Shown here in pieces: positions 6,465-14,520 of a stretch of DNA of 35,601 nucleotides. The notes under the pieces were generated by a model. It was not told the origin of the DNA. It saw only the letters and a program-made list of their open reading frames with translations, and searched no databases. Within the stretch, counting starts at the first letter, position 1, and the number at the start of each line of letters is the position of its first letter. A program made the translations under genes and the position numbers. The stretch is from an uncultured Bacteroides sp. (GTDB taxonomy: Bacteria; Bacteroidota; Bacteroidia; Bacteroidales; Bacteroidaceae): NCBI GenBank assembly GCA_949300425.1, contig CASGED010000131.1, forward strand, positions 1 to 35,601, written 5' to 3'.

Positions 6465-7628
6465 ATGTTATTACCGGAATTGAAACTGAGACGTGACAAG
6501 ATACGTACGCTGATGGCCCAACAGGGTATTGACGCTGCGTTGATTACGTGTAATGTCAATCTGATTTATACCTTCGGGCGGGTGGTGAGCGGTTATTTGT
6601 ACTTGCCGCTGAACGATTCGGCCCGTTTATTCGTGAAACGGCCTAATACGTTGGAAGGCGAACATATTATTCCTATCCGGAAACCGGAACAATTGCCGGA
6701 CTTGCTGAAGGAACAGGGGTTGCCCATGCCTCACAAGTTGATGTTGGAGGGGGATGAATTGCCGTACGGAGAATATAGAAGACTGGAGGCTTGTTTCCCT
6801 GAGGCGGAAATCGCGCCTTGCGGAACGGCACTGATTCGTCAGGCCCGGAGTATCAAGACGGAGATGGAAATCGAGTTGTTTCATCGTTCGGGGATGGCCC
6901 ATGCCAAGGCCTATGAGCAGATTCCTTCTGTTTATAAGACTGGGATGACAGACTTGCAACTCTCCATCGAAGTGGAACGGTTGATGCGTTTGGAAGGTTG
7001 TTTAGGCATTTTCCGAGTGTTTGGCCGCAGTATGGAAATCTTTATGGGGAGCGTGTTGGCTGGTGACAATGCGGCGGTGCCTTCGCCTTATGACTTTGCT
7101 TTAGGGGGGAAAGGATTGGATTCGTCTCTGCCCGGAGGTGCGTGTGGCAGCCTGTTGCAACCGGGACAGAGTGTCATGGTGGATTTAGGAGGTAACTTCT
7201 ATGGCTACATGTGCGACATGAGTCGTGTCTATTCCATTGGCAATTTGCCGGATGAGGCTTATGCAGCCCATCAGGCCTGCTTAGATGTGCAAGCGGCGGT
7301 TACGGCAGTGGCCAAGCCGGGAATACGGTGTGAAGAGTTGTATGATTTGGCCATTGAGACCATTGCCAAAGCCGGGTTTGCCGATTATTTTATGGGAGTG
7401 GAGCAGAAAGCCAAATTTATCGGTCACGGCATCGGGTTGGAAATTAACGAGGCGCCGGTCATCGCTCCCCGCATCAGGCAAGAGTTGGAGCCGGGCATGG
7501 TATTTGCGTTGGAGCCTAAAGTCGTGTTGCCCACGATTGGTCCCGTAGGCATTGAAAACTCTTGGGTGGTGACGACCGAAGGAGTGGAAAAACTGACCAA
7601 CGCTCCAGAGGAAATTATTGAAATGTAA
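6465..7628 (+). CDS. M24-family metallopeptidase (Xaa-Pro aminopeptidase-like)
   Basis: A 387-residue cytoplasmic protein with the two-domain layout of proline-specific M24 peptidases: an N-terminal creatinase-like domain (about 1-130) and a C-terminal pita-bread domain. All five metal ligands are in place: D240 in VMVDLGG, D251 in YMCDMSR, H321 in GHGIGLE, E350 in FALEPK and E364 in GIENSW. It would remove N-terminal residues preceding proline or split Xaa-Pro dipeptides; exact specificity cannot be read. It has its own promoter, with a 38-bp leader region from the -7 box to the ATG, and ends 2 bp before the stop of the convergent gene at 7631. Confidence 0.9.
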   Translation: MLLPELKLRRDKIRTLMAQQGIDAALITCNVNLIYTFGRVVSGYLYLPLNDSARLFVKRPNTLEGEHIIPIRKPEQLPDLLKEQGLPMPHKLMLEGDELPYGEYRRLEACFPEAEIAPCGTALIRQARSIKTEMEIELFHRSGMAHAKAYEQIPSVYKTGMTDLQLSIEVERLMRLEGCLGIFRVFGRSMEIFMGSVLAGDNAAVPSPYDFALGGKGLDSSLPGGACGSLLQPGQSVMVDLGGNFYGYMCDMSRVYSIGNLPDEAYAAHQACLDVQAAVTAVAKPGIRCEELYDLAIETIAKAGFADYFMGVEQKAKFIGHGIGLEINEAPVIAPRIRQELEPGMVFALEPKVVLPTIGPVGIENSWVVTTEGVEKLTNAPEEIIEM

Positions 7629-7630
7629 CC

Positions 7631-8626
7631 TTATTCTCCTTCATAGTATTCCTCCAGGTAGTAACGCATCAGGAAATCCCTGTTGTCTTGCAAGATTTTT
7701 TCCCCGTTGGCTATGGGCAAGGCAATATCTTTCAAATAACCTTTCCGGATGCCGTATTTTAATAAATCGAACGGACAGGCTCCGGGTTCGCAGAACAGCC
7801 GGTGCCCTGTCTGTTTGGTTTCGTCAGGGCTATAGAGTGTATTGTGTGGAGTATGGAAGTAATAGGCGACATCCGGGGCTATCAGCATGCCTTTGACATT
7901 GGCGTAGACAATAAAATGACTGTGTCGGTTTAGCTCGGGCAACAGGTTTTCCGATTGGTTCTCCCATCCTAAAACGCGAACAAAGAAAGTCGCTAATTCG
8001 GAATACGTATGGAAAAACAATAATGGCTCTCCTTTGCTATGGGTCAGGCAACGGGCGGCATTTCTATCGGATGCGCTGTTTGCGTGCGAGTCGGGCAGGG
8101 GAGTAGCAGGGATTTTCAAGCAATCGGTATTCATCAGCCATGCGTCGGGTGAAGGCGTTTCGCTGATGGGTGCTTCTTCAAACAATGGGATCATTGCCTC
8201 GTACAAGGCTTGCGCCAAGCGGAGCAGTTCGGTGTCGTAAGGGTCTTGTAAGGTGTAATCATTAGTTTGATGACAAGCGGGGCGGGCGAGGCGTGTCCAT
8301 AATACGAAAGCAATATCTTCTTGATTAATTTCGTCAGTCACATAATCGTTGCTGATGGTGTAGAAAGGCAGTTCTTCCCCATAGAGCTTCCGGTATGCTT
8401 CTTTGAAGGTCGCCCAACCTCCTGTTTGTGCGACAGCGTCCTGCATGTAAAGGCTGAGGGAAATGGCGGCTTGGGTACGTTGTTCCCCGTTGACTTTTCC
8501 GAAAAGGAGAGATGTTTCGATGGTTGGCGATAATTCGTTCGCGAGGCGCACATACCAATTATCCGTTTCGTTGGTACGTTTGCGATTGTTCGCTTTCAGC
8601 CAGGAATTCATGAAAATTTTCTTCAT
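7631..8626 (-). CDS. Uncharacterised Bacteroidales protein (DUF3843-like)
   Basis: A 331-residue soluble protein without signal peptide or membrane segment. The pattern [34 protein letters not shown] and a C-terminal CPFDLLKYG...[14 protein letters not shown] resembles, from memory, the DUF3843 family of Bacteroidetes; this has not been aligned. No catalytic motif is recognised. Its ATG overlaps the ruvA stop by four bases (8623-8626), so it is translationally coupled to ruvA and likely co-transcribed, but that does not imply a repair role. It converges with the M24 peptidase gene, the two stops being 2 bp apart. Confidence 0.75.
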   Translation of the reverse strand: MKKIFMNSWLKANNRKRTNETDNWYVRLANELSPTIETSLLFGKVNGEQRTQAAISLSLYMQDAVAQTGGWATFKEAYRKLYGEELPFYTISNDYVTDEINQEDIAFVLWTRLARPACHQTNDYTLQDPYDTELLRLAQALYEAMIPLFEEAPISETPSPDAWLMNTDCLKIPATPLPDSHANSASDRNAARCLTHSKGEPLLFFHTYSELATFFVRVLGWENQSENLLPELNRHSHFIVYANVKGMLIAPDVAYYFHTPHNTLYSPDETKQTGHRLFCEPGACPFDLLKYGIRKGYLKDIALPIANGEKILQDNRDFLMRYYLEEYYEGE

Positions 8627-9228
8627 AGCCGTTTCAACGCTAATTTGATAACTTGTTCCACCAGCGCATCGGGGGTTTCTTTTAAAATGGCAAGCACAAC
8701 CTTTTGCGAAGCGGCTTGTGCAAAGCCCAGCATGGTGAGGGCGGCCACGGCTTCATCCATGACTTCATTGTTGGGGACTGTTACTCCTATGGCACTTATG
8801 TCCGTACCCATAGCGGCAGCTACGGCACCGGTCTTTATTTTGTCTTTCAAGTCCACAATGATACGTTGGGCCGTTTTCAGTCCGATGCCTTTTACGGTTT
8901 TCAGCAGGTTGGCGTTCTCGGTGCTGATGATGTTGATGAGTTCGGTAGGCGAGAGGGCTGACAGAATGGTGCGTGCCGTATTTCCGCCGATACCTGATAC
9001 GGAAATGAGCAGCAGGAAGAGTTCCCGTTCCTGTTTGTCGGCAAAACCGTAGAGCATGTAGGCGTCTTCACGTATAGCCTCGTAGATGTAGAGTCTGCAA
9101 GTCTTTTTGCCTTGTATGGCTGAGTAGGTGTTGAGTGAGATACTGGTAAGGTAGCCCACTCCGTTGCAATCGATGACGGCGGTTGCCGGTGTCAGTTCGG
9201 CAAGTTCGCCACGGAGGTATTCTATCAT
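8623..9228 (-). CDS. ruvA: Holliday junction branch migration protein RuvA
   Basis: A 201-residue protein of standard RuvA length. RuvA tetramers bind four-way junctions and load the RuvB helicase in recombination repair. The N-terminal OB-fold domain begins [14 protein letters not shown] and contains GVGY; two helix-hairpin-helix motifs follow at about 73-92 ([13 protein letters not shown]) and 108-127 ([16 protein letters not shown]); a flexible linker leads to the C-terminal RuvB-binding domain (about 155-201). The ATG at 9228 is supported by the conserved N-terminus. The downstream gene overlaps its stop by 4 bp. A weak -7-like TATATTCG lies at 9246-9253 on the minus strand. Confidence 0.96.
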   Translation of the reverse strand: MIEYLRGELAELTPATAVIDCNGVGYLTSISLNTYSAIQGKKTCRLYIYEAIREDAYMLYGFADKQERELFLLLISVSGIGGNTARTILSALSPTELINIISTENANLLKTVKGIGLKTAQRIIVDLKDKIKTGAVAAAMGTDISAIGVTVPNNEVMDEAVAALTMLGFAQAASQKVVLAILKETPDALVEQVIKLALKRL

Positions 9229-9330
9229 ATTTTATCATTTTTCTGCGAATATACACATATTTCTTGAACCTTCAATTTTTAAATAAAGAAAAATATGCAT
9301 GGCTTTGTCTTGAATTTAAATGAAAATGCT

Positions 9331-9338
9331 TACTTTTG
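9331..9338 (+). promoter_or_regulatory. Candidate -7 element of ddh
   Basis: TACTTTTG matches TAnnTTTG exactly, 42 bp before the ddh start. The nearest upstream TTTG (9304-9307) is 23 bp away, slightly long for the -33 element. Confidence 0.5.
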
Positions 9339-9380
9339 CGCCGATAAAATAGAAAACTGACAACTAATTTCGATAAAACA

Positions 9381-10280
9381 ATGAAAAAGGTAAGAGCAGC
9401 CATCGTTGGTTATGGCAACATCGGGCACTATGTGCTTCAGGCTTTGCAGGCAGCTCCCGATTTTGAGATTGCGGGAGTGGTGCGCCGTGCGGGTGCGGAA
9501 AACCGTCCTGCCGAATTGAATGACTATCCCGTAGTGAAAGATATCGAGGACTTGAATGAGGTAGACGTAGCCATTCTATGCACACCTACCCGCAAAGTGG
9601 AGGAATATGCCAAGAAGATTCTGGCGATGGGCATTCATACGGTAGACAGTTTTGATATTCATACCGATGTACCCGCCTTGCGCAAGACATTGGGTGAAGT
9701 GGCGCGGGCGCACAATACGGTTTCCATTATCTCGGCCGGATGGGATCCGGGAAGTGATTCCGTTGTACGTACTTTATTGGAAGCCATTGCTCCGAAAGGT
9801 ATTACTTACACCAACTTCGGTCCGGGCATGAGTATGGGACATACAGTGGCCGTCAAGGCTGTGGAAGGCGTGAAAGCCGCTCTTTCCATGACGATACCTG
9901 TAGGTACGGGCATTCATCGTCGCATGGTGTACATCGAGTTGAAAGATGGATATGAGTTCGACAAGGTAGCCGCTGCTATCAAGGCAGACCCCTATTTTGT
10001 AAATGACGAGACGCACGTCATGCAGGTGCCCAGTGTAGATGCTTTGCTCGATATGGGTCATGGCGTGAACCTGACGCGCAAAGGCGTATCCGGCAAGACG
10101 CAAAACCAACTCTTTGAGTTCAACATGCACATCAACAATCCGGCGCTTACCGCCCAGGTATTGGTGTGCGTGGCACGTGCCGCCATGCGTCAGCAACCCG
10201 GTTGCTATACGATGATTGAAATACCGGTCATTGACCTCCTGCCGGGTGAGCGCGATGAGTGGATTGGACATTTGGTATAA
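9381..10280 (+). CDS. ddh: meso-Diaminopimelate D-dehydrogenase
   Basis: A 299-residue NADPH-dependent enzyme that reductively aminates L-2-amino-6-oxopimelate (tetrahydrodipicolinate) to meso-diaminopimelate in one step, for lysine and peptidoglycan. The Rossmann fold opens with AAIVGYGNIG (GYGNIG at 10-15). Substrate-site features of the family are present: DSFDIHTD with D92, and ISAGWDPGSDS with D122, then GPGMSMGHTVA. The conserved C-terminal part FEFNMHINNPALTAQVLV is also present. Length fits bacterial Ddh enzymes. It is a single gene with its own -7 box and a hairpin terminator shared with the convergent DUF3857 operon. Confidence 0.93.
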   Translation: MKKVRAAIVGYGNIGHYVLQALQAAPDFEIAGVVRRAGAENRPAELNDYPVVKDIEDLNEVDVAILCTPTRKVEEYAKKILAMGIHTVDSFDIHTDVPALRKTLGEVARAHNTVSIISAGWDPGSDSVVRTLLEAIAPKGITYTNFGPGMSMGHTVAVKAVEGVKAALSMTIPVGTGIHRRMVYIELKDGYEFDKVAAAIKADPYFVNDETHVMQVPSVDALLDMGHGVNLTRKGVSGKTQNQLFEFNMHINNPALTAQVLVCVARAAMRQQPGCYTMIEIPVIDLLPGERDEWIGHLV

Positions 10281-10302
10281 ATAGGTTCGGGAGCAGAAAT
10301 AG

Positions 10303-10347
10303 AAAGCGGGCAAGCACAAGGTGGATGACTTGTTGCTTGCCCGCTTT
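10303..10347. terminator. Bidirectional terminator between ddh and the DUF3857 operon
   Basis: A perfect 14-bp stem AAAGCGGGCAAGCA (10303-10316) / TGCTTGCCCGCTTT (10334-10347), extended inward by CAAG/CTTG, sits between two convergent gene ends. The flanking T-tracts are weak on both strands. Confidence 0.75.
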
Positions 10348-10375
10348 GTATGTATCTATAGGTTTTCCGTGAATG

Positions 10376-11992
10376 TTATGGCTTCTTCACCACCAGTGTT
10401 CTGTTGTTTCCATTCCGCCATTCCGCCATCAAGGCATAGAACGCTTGGTAGTCATTAGGTGTCAGCAATTGGCGGGTGATGCGTAACGTTTGTGTTACGG
10501 TTACGCCATCGGCTCCCGGCTGATAACGGAAAGAAACTTCTCCGCAGGAATTGGAAAGCGTTTTGTCTGTTTTATCAATCCAATTGAATCCTTGCGGGAG
10601 GCGGACAAATGTCTCGCGTTTCATGTTGACGGTTTGGGGCAGCAGGATGTTTTCGTGGATGGAAGTGTTGGCGGCATAGCCATACAATGTCATAACCTCT
10701 GTGGGAGTGGGCACTGTAAGGATGCGCCATCCTTCAGCCGGAATTTGTGTGTGAACCTTGTCGGCGGTGAGGGTGTCTTTGAACGTTTCGGAAGAGGAGC
10801 ATACGGATAAAGACAGCTTCTTGCCTTGCAGGTCGGTTACGTTGAGATAGTCTTGCAAACATGCTTCTGTATTTCCGGGCAAAGAGTTTACGCATTTATT
10901 TTCGTCTTCGACGATGACCGACAATATCCCTGCCAGTCCAACTTGTTCTTCCTTGGAGGATAGTCCGCATACGGCCACTTCCGCTTTCAGCCCGGCGGTT
11001 TGCAACAGTTGGGCATGTAGGTTGGCCAGTTCGGCTTGAGTGCCATAAGCGGTGCGGATAACTTCGGAAGCGGGACGCAGCCGGTAGCCGGCTGCCTGCA
11101 AGGTCACGCCGCACAAGGCCTGCCGGTACAGTCGGTTCATGTAACGGGCAATGGCTTGATGTATGTCAGATGCGTTTTCCTTTTGGTTTTGGATTAATTC
11201 CTGAACCTTGGCTCGTACGATATCCGGATTGCCGGGGACGAATTGTTGGCGTAACGAAGTCAAGGCGTCGGCATACTTGTTCCAGGTCGTGGCGATGAGG
11301 ACGGGCGCCATGCCGCTTGCTACTTGTTGGGCAAGTCCCAACTTCCCATGCAGAGACGGATAACTGTAGGGACGGGGCGGTACTTTTTTCAGTGTCCATG
11401 TAAGAATCCGCATGCCTTGTTCGTGCGTCTCTATCGGTTGGGCAGAGGCGTTCAGCCACTGGTAATGACAAGTCTTGTTTTCCGGTACTTCTATTTGGCA
11501 GATGAACTCATCGATGGGAGAAAGTTCACGCACCGTGCAGCATACGTCTAATTCAGGCAGATAGCCGGGACGGCTGATGATGGAATAATCCAAGTAGATG
11601 GTAGCTCCCAATTCCAATCCGGTGTGTACCACTACCATTTCTTTCAGCCGATTGTAAGCGGGTGCGTTAGCGGCATTGGCGGGCAACACTTCTACAAAAG
11701 CATTGTCGGGCGTGCGGATGATGGTACCGTTTTTTTGTCGGGTATATGATTCGTGTATCTTTAATTCCTGGTATTGCGGGTCGTAGGTGATGAACGTTTC
11801 TCCGTAAAGGCTGTTCATGGCGGCATGGGTGTGGAGTGTCAGTTCCTTCCGTACACGCATTTCCTGACTCCCGTCCGGGCGTAAGGTGTACGTCTTGTGC
11901 AATTTACGGAACAGGGCTTCCGGTGTAGCTTGTGTGGGCAATGCTACCAACAGGAGCATACCCGTTATTATATATAGGTATATAGTTCTCAT
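10376..11992 (-). CDS. DUF3857-type secreted protein with degenerate transglutaminase domain
   Basis: A 538-residue exported protein: signal peptide (about 1-22, cleavage near PTQA), a DUF3857 domain (about 30-200), a transglutaminase-like region (about 265-345) and a C-terminal beta-rich domain. It parallels the upstream gene product at 12003-13976. Aligning LLQTAGLKA here with FLRMAGFEA there puts Gln319 at the catalytic Cys position, and the His and Asp of the triad are not evident. I infer a binding or structural role rather than catalysis. It begins 10 bp after the upstream gene stops, so they form an operon, probably derived by duplication. Likely periplasmic; substrate unknown. Confidence 0.8.
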   Translation of the reverse strand: MRTIYLYIITGMLLLVALPTQATPEALFRKLHKTYTLRPDGSQEMRVRKELTLHTHAAMNSLYGETFITYDPQYQELKIHESYTRQKNGTIIRTPDNAFVEVLPANAANAPAYNRLKEMVVVHTGLELGATIYLDYSIISRPGYLPELDVCCTVRELSPIDEFICQIEVPENKTCHYQWLNASAQPIETHEQGMRILTWTLKKVPPRPYSYPSLHGKLGLAQQVASGMAPVLIATTWNKYADALTSLRQQFVPGNPDIVRAKVQELIQNQKENASDIHQAIARYMNRLYRQALCGVTLQAAGYRLRPASEVIRTAYGTQAELANLHAQLLQTAGLKAEVAVCGLSSKEEQVGLAGILSVIVEDENKCVNSLPGNTEACLQDYLNVTDLQGKKLSLSVCSSSETFKDTLTADKVHTQIPAEGWRILTVPTPTEVMTLYGYAANTSIHENILLPQTVNMKRETFVRLPQGFNWIDKTDKTLSNSCGEVSFRYQPGADGVTVTQTLRITRQLLTPNDYQAFYALMAEWRNGNNRTLVVKKP

Positions 11993-12002
11993 CTTGTTTG
12001 AA

Positions 12003-13976
12003 TTATTTGGTTAATAAGATATAGTTGCCATAGCTTTTGGCTGTTTGGACAGCTTGGCGGAAGCTGTTCCAGTCCGAGGCTTCATACACTCGTTTCTTAA
12101 GAGTAAGTGTCGTGTGCAGCATCAGTTTGTTGCCTTGTTGTTTTATGGAACCGTTGAATGCGGCGGCCGGACCGTCCATGCTGTCCTGTCTTTCTTTTCC
12201 GGCTAAACGGAATCCGGAGGGGAGTCTCAAAGTCTCGTCCATTTCCACTAAGCGCGAGCAGGCGTCTTTGAATCCGTAGTCGCGTTTTTCCAAGTTCGTG
12301 CTGATACGCAGGTAGGACAAGACTTGCGTATAAAGATTGTTCAGTACAAAAGGCTTGAAGAGCATCCCGCAGTCTTCGGTCCGTAGCGCATATTCGGGTA
12401 TCTCATATCGGAAGGTTATTCGGATAGGTGCTTTTTGGTAATCTTTGGGTGTGCGTCCGTAGTCCACCTTGAGCAGTCGTGCTTTCGGTGATACGTTGAG
12501 AAGCTGACGTTCCAGTGAGTTCTTCCATTCGCTTTGGAAACCGGTGGTAAAGATGCGGCGGATGTTGCTGTCGCTTTGACCTTCGGCCTCAATGGTGAAG
12601 GTGCCTTTCAGGGTGCCGTCTGAAGAGAGTTTATTGTCCGCATGGATGCGCACGTAGTGATTTTCGGGAGCCGATACAGGTGTCAGGCAGAGGTCGGTTC
12701 CTTCGGGTGTGCCGGGCAGGTAGTTCTGTTGCTGTTCGGCACTGCTCCACAATTCGCGGCAGAAAGGCACCCATGTAGGATCGAGAGGCATCAGTGTGCC
12801 GTCGTTTAAGCGTACTACCGCCACGCAATGATTGAAGTGGTCGGCGGGAATAGTTTCCACGCGGCTGCCCGCCATGGTCATGGCCGGATAGGCTTCAAAG
12901 CCCGCCATGCGTAGGAAAGCGATAAGCGTGCCGGCAATGTCTTTACACACACCGCAACGGTCGGTGTAGTTCATCTTCAGGTTATGCAGGGTAAAGCCTT
13001 CCCCCTTGCCCATGGTGATGCCGGCATAGCGGATGTTGTCGGCCACCCAATGGGTCAGTACGGCAATCTTTTCCATATCCGTCCGCTTTCCGGCAATCAG
13101 TTGGTCCACCTTCTTTTGCGCTTCCGGAATAGCTTCGAAGCTGCCGTAATCCTCGTTCACACCGTGGAACCAGCGGGATTTTTCTTTCCAGTCGGCGGTG
13201 GTGGACATCATCAGCTTCGGGGCGGCGTCATACAAGTCCACCATGTTGGGCTCCCGGCGGAAAGGCATCAGATGGTTGGTGGTGAAAGTGTAGACTTTAT
13301 TTCCATCTACATATCGCATGGACGAGGTACAACTGCCTTGGTAGAACTGAAATTGCAAGTCTTTCTCCTGAGGCAGGCTGACCCGATAGACTTTGCGTAC
13401 CGTGGGCATGCTGCTCCAGAATGGCACAATGTCATAGAACTGTCCGCGCATGGGCGGGATGAATCGTTCATCATCGTCTGTGGCGTTTTGCGGAACGTCA
13501 GCCAGCAGCGCATAAGTGAATCCCTTCTTGGCTATTTCATAGTCAATAATGTCTCCGGGGTACAGTTGTCCCAGTTCGAGCATGATTTGGCGCGCTCCCC
13601 AGTAGATAGCGCGCGCCGGCGCCGCATAGTCGAGGGTGCGGCTTACGTCCACCGAAGTTCTCGTGCCGTCGGCATGATGGATAGTAACTTGTTTAAAGAC
13701 GGCTGCGGCTGTCAGTGGGTCGTAGTCATACTTCAGCACCCGATGTTGCAAGGCTCCTTCCGGGGTCTGTATTTTTATGGCACGGCAAACGGCAAAGGAA
13801 CCTTGTCCGCTGGATTGTACGGACACGCTGGTGCTATCCAGCAGATTGACGCAGTCATAGTGGGCATACGCTTCGCTTTGTGCAGCCTGTTCATAGACTT
13901 TCCAAGGCTGGGCCTGTAGCGTTGTCATGGCAGCGCAAAGAAAGAATACAGGCAGTGTAATGATTGGTTTTCTCAT
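12003..13976 (-). CDS. DUF3857 and transglutaminase-like domain protein, secreted
   Basis: A 657-residue exported protein with a signal peptide ending near LQAQ (residue 23), a DUF3857 domain (about 45-215), a transglutaminase-like domain (about 285-405) and a C-terminal DUF3858-like beta domain. The papain-like triad is intact: C344 in RCGVCKD, H383 in FNHCVAVV and D399 in PLDPTW. Such proteins are widespread in Bacteroidetes and their substrates are unknown; hydrolysis or cross-linking of envelope proteins or peptides is plausible. It is the first gene of a two-gene operon. No good promoter is adjacent, but a strong minus-strand promoter 430 bp upstream (14406-14437) points toward it. Confidence 0.88.
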   Translation of the reverse strand: MRKPIITLPVFFLCAAMTTLQAQPWKVYEQAAQSEAYAHYDCVNLLDSTSVSVQSSGQGSFAVCRAIKIQTPEGALQHRVLKYDYDPLTAAAVFKQVTIHHADGTRTSVDVSRTLDYAAPARAIYWGARQIMLELGQLYPGDIIDYEIAKKGFTYALLADVPQNATDDDERFIPPMRGQFYDIVPFWSSMPTVRKVYRVSLPQEKDLQFQFYQGSCTSSMRYVDGNKVYTFTTNHLMPFRREPNMVDLYDAAPKLMMSTTADWKEKSRWFHGVNEDYGSFEAIPEAQKKVDQLIAGKRTDMEKIAVLTHWVADNIRYAGITMGKGEGFTLHNLKMNYTDRCGVCKDIAGTLIAFLRMAGFEAYPAMTMAGSRVETIPADHFNHCVAVVRLNDGTLMPLDPTWVPFCRELWSSAEQQQNYLPGTPEGTDLCLTPVSAPENHYVRIHADNKLSSDGTLKGTFTIEAEGQSDSNIRRIFTTGFQSEWKNSLERQLLNVSPKARLLKVDYGRTPKDYQKAPIRITFRYEIPEYALRTEDCGMLFKPFVLNNLYTQVLSYLRISTNLEKRDYGFKDACSRLVEMDETLRLPSGFRLAGKERQDSMDGPAAAFNGSIKQQGNKLMLHTTLTLKKRVYEASDWNSFRQAVQTAKSYGNYILLTK

Positions 13977-14162
13977 AACATATCAGTTGATATAGTGTGT
14001 TATTAAAATGATTATCCGCAATAAAGTGAATACGAGATATACTGCACTAAATGACAAATAGAAATTCACAACAACTTGCGATTTTCATTGTACGTATTTT
14101 AGAATCGTCTTCTCAAGAAGAGATTCATCCTCGTTAGAGCCCCTTCCAAGCAAGGGTCGGGA

Positions 14163-14263
14163 ATGTTTCTAACATAGACTCTGAATGTTTCTAACATAGA
14201 CTCTGAATGTTTCTAACATTCCCCTTCTATGTTAGAAACATTGCCCCTTTATGTTAGAAGCCT
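14163..14263. repeat. Phased palindrome array C (5 units, 22-bp period, orientation flip)
   Basis: The 13-bp core ATGTTTCTAACAT starts at 14163, 14185 and 14207, then its reverse complement ATGTTAGAAACAT at 14229, and a degraded copy ATGTTAGAAGCCT at 14251. All five start exactly 22 bp apart although the last two are inverted. Arms ATGTT/AACAT surround a 3-nt centre; the third unit extends to GAATGTT/AACATTC. Spacers are 9 bp: AGACTCTGA twice, then TCCCCTTCT and TGCCCCTTT. Units 2 and 4 also pair over 17 bp, giving competing folds. Confidence 0.85.
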
Positions 14264-14405
14264 TAAACGGGACATCTTTCCACTCTCTTCGTATTTGTAT
14301 TTTCTATTAACCATAGATTGTATTCCTTTATGATCCTCCATATTTACAAAACAAGAATTTCGTGCGCAATGGTCACACTTTAATGATTCTTTTTGTTCAG
14401 TGTCG

Positions 14406-14437
14406 CAAAGATAGAGGGTATTGGGGAGAGTTCCAAA
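14406..14437 (-). promoter_or_regulatory. Minus-strand promoter directed at array C and the DUF3857 operon
   Basis: Read on the minus strand, TTTG (14434-14437), a 20-bp spacer and TATCTTTG (14406-14413) match both Bacteroides promoter elements. Transcription would start near 14400, cross array C and reach the ATG at 13976, giving a leader of about 420 nt. It could also serve a small RNA that ends within the gap. Confidence 0.7.
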
Positions 14438-14464
14438 TGAAAGAAAGATAAATCAAAGGAAATA

Positions 14465-14496
14465 TTTGTGGGCTTTGGGAAAGTCGATTATATTTG
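14465..14496 (+). promoter_or_regulatory. Promoter of tex
   Basis: TTTG (14465-14468), a 20-bp spacer and TATATTTG (14489-14496) match the consensus at both elements. The -7 box covers the TTG at 14494, so translation must begin later, at the ATG at 14521. Confidence 0.78.
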
Positions 14497-14520
14497 CCGC
14501 TTTATTTTAAAGACGAAAGC

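Larger units (their letters stand above)
13977..14520. other. Divergent intergenic region, 544 bp
   Basis: This gap holds two divergent promoters about 50 bp apart (minus strand 14406-14437, plus strand 14465-14496), the five-unit array C (14163-14263) and an interrupted hairpin GAATC.TCTTC / GAAGA.GATTC with a TCAA loop (14102-14126). No supported gene. The minus-strand frame starting near 14340 (30 codons) ends where the array begins and is not called. Confidence 0.6.

Noticed and set aside
12984-13919. 311-codon plus-strand frame opposite the DUF3857/transglutaminase gene
   Set aside because: The minus-strand protein has a full catalytic triad and signal peptide; the opposite frame has no recognisable domain.
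14163-14263. The phased arrays as CRISPR
   Set aside because: Units are 11-20 bp palindromes with 2-11 bp spacers, far too short, and no cas genes are present.
14494-14520. TTG as the tex start
   Set aside because: The TTG lies inside an exact -7 promoter element, so it cannot be in the leader of that transcript; ATG 14521 is used.
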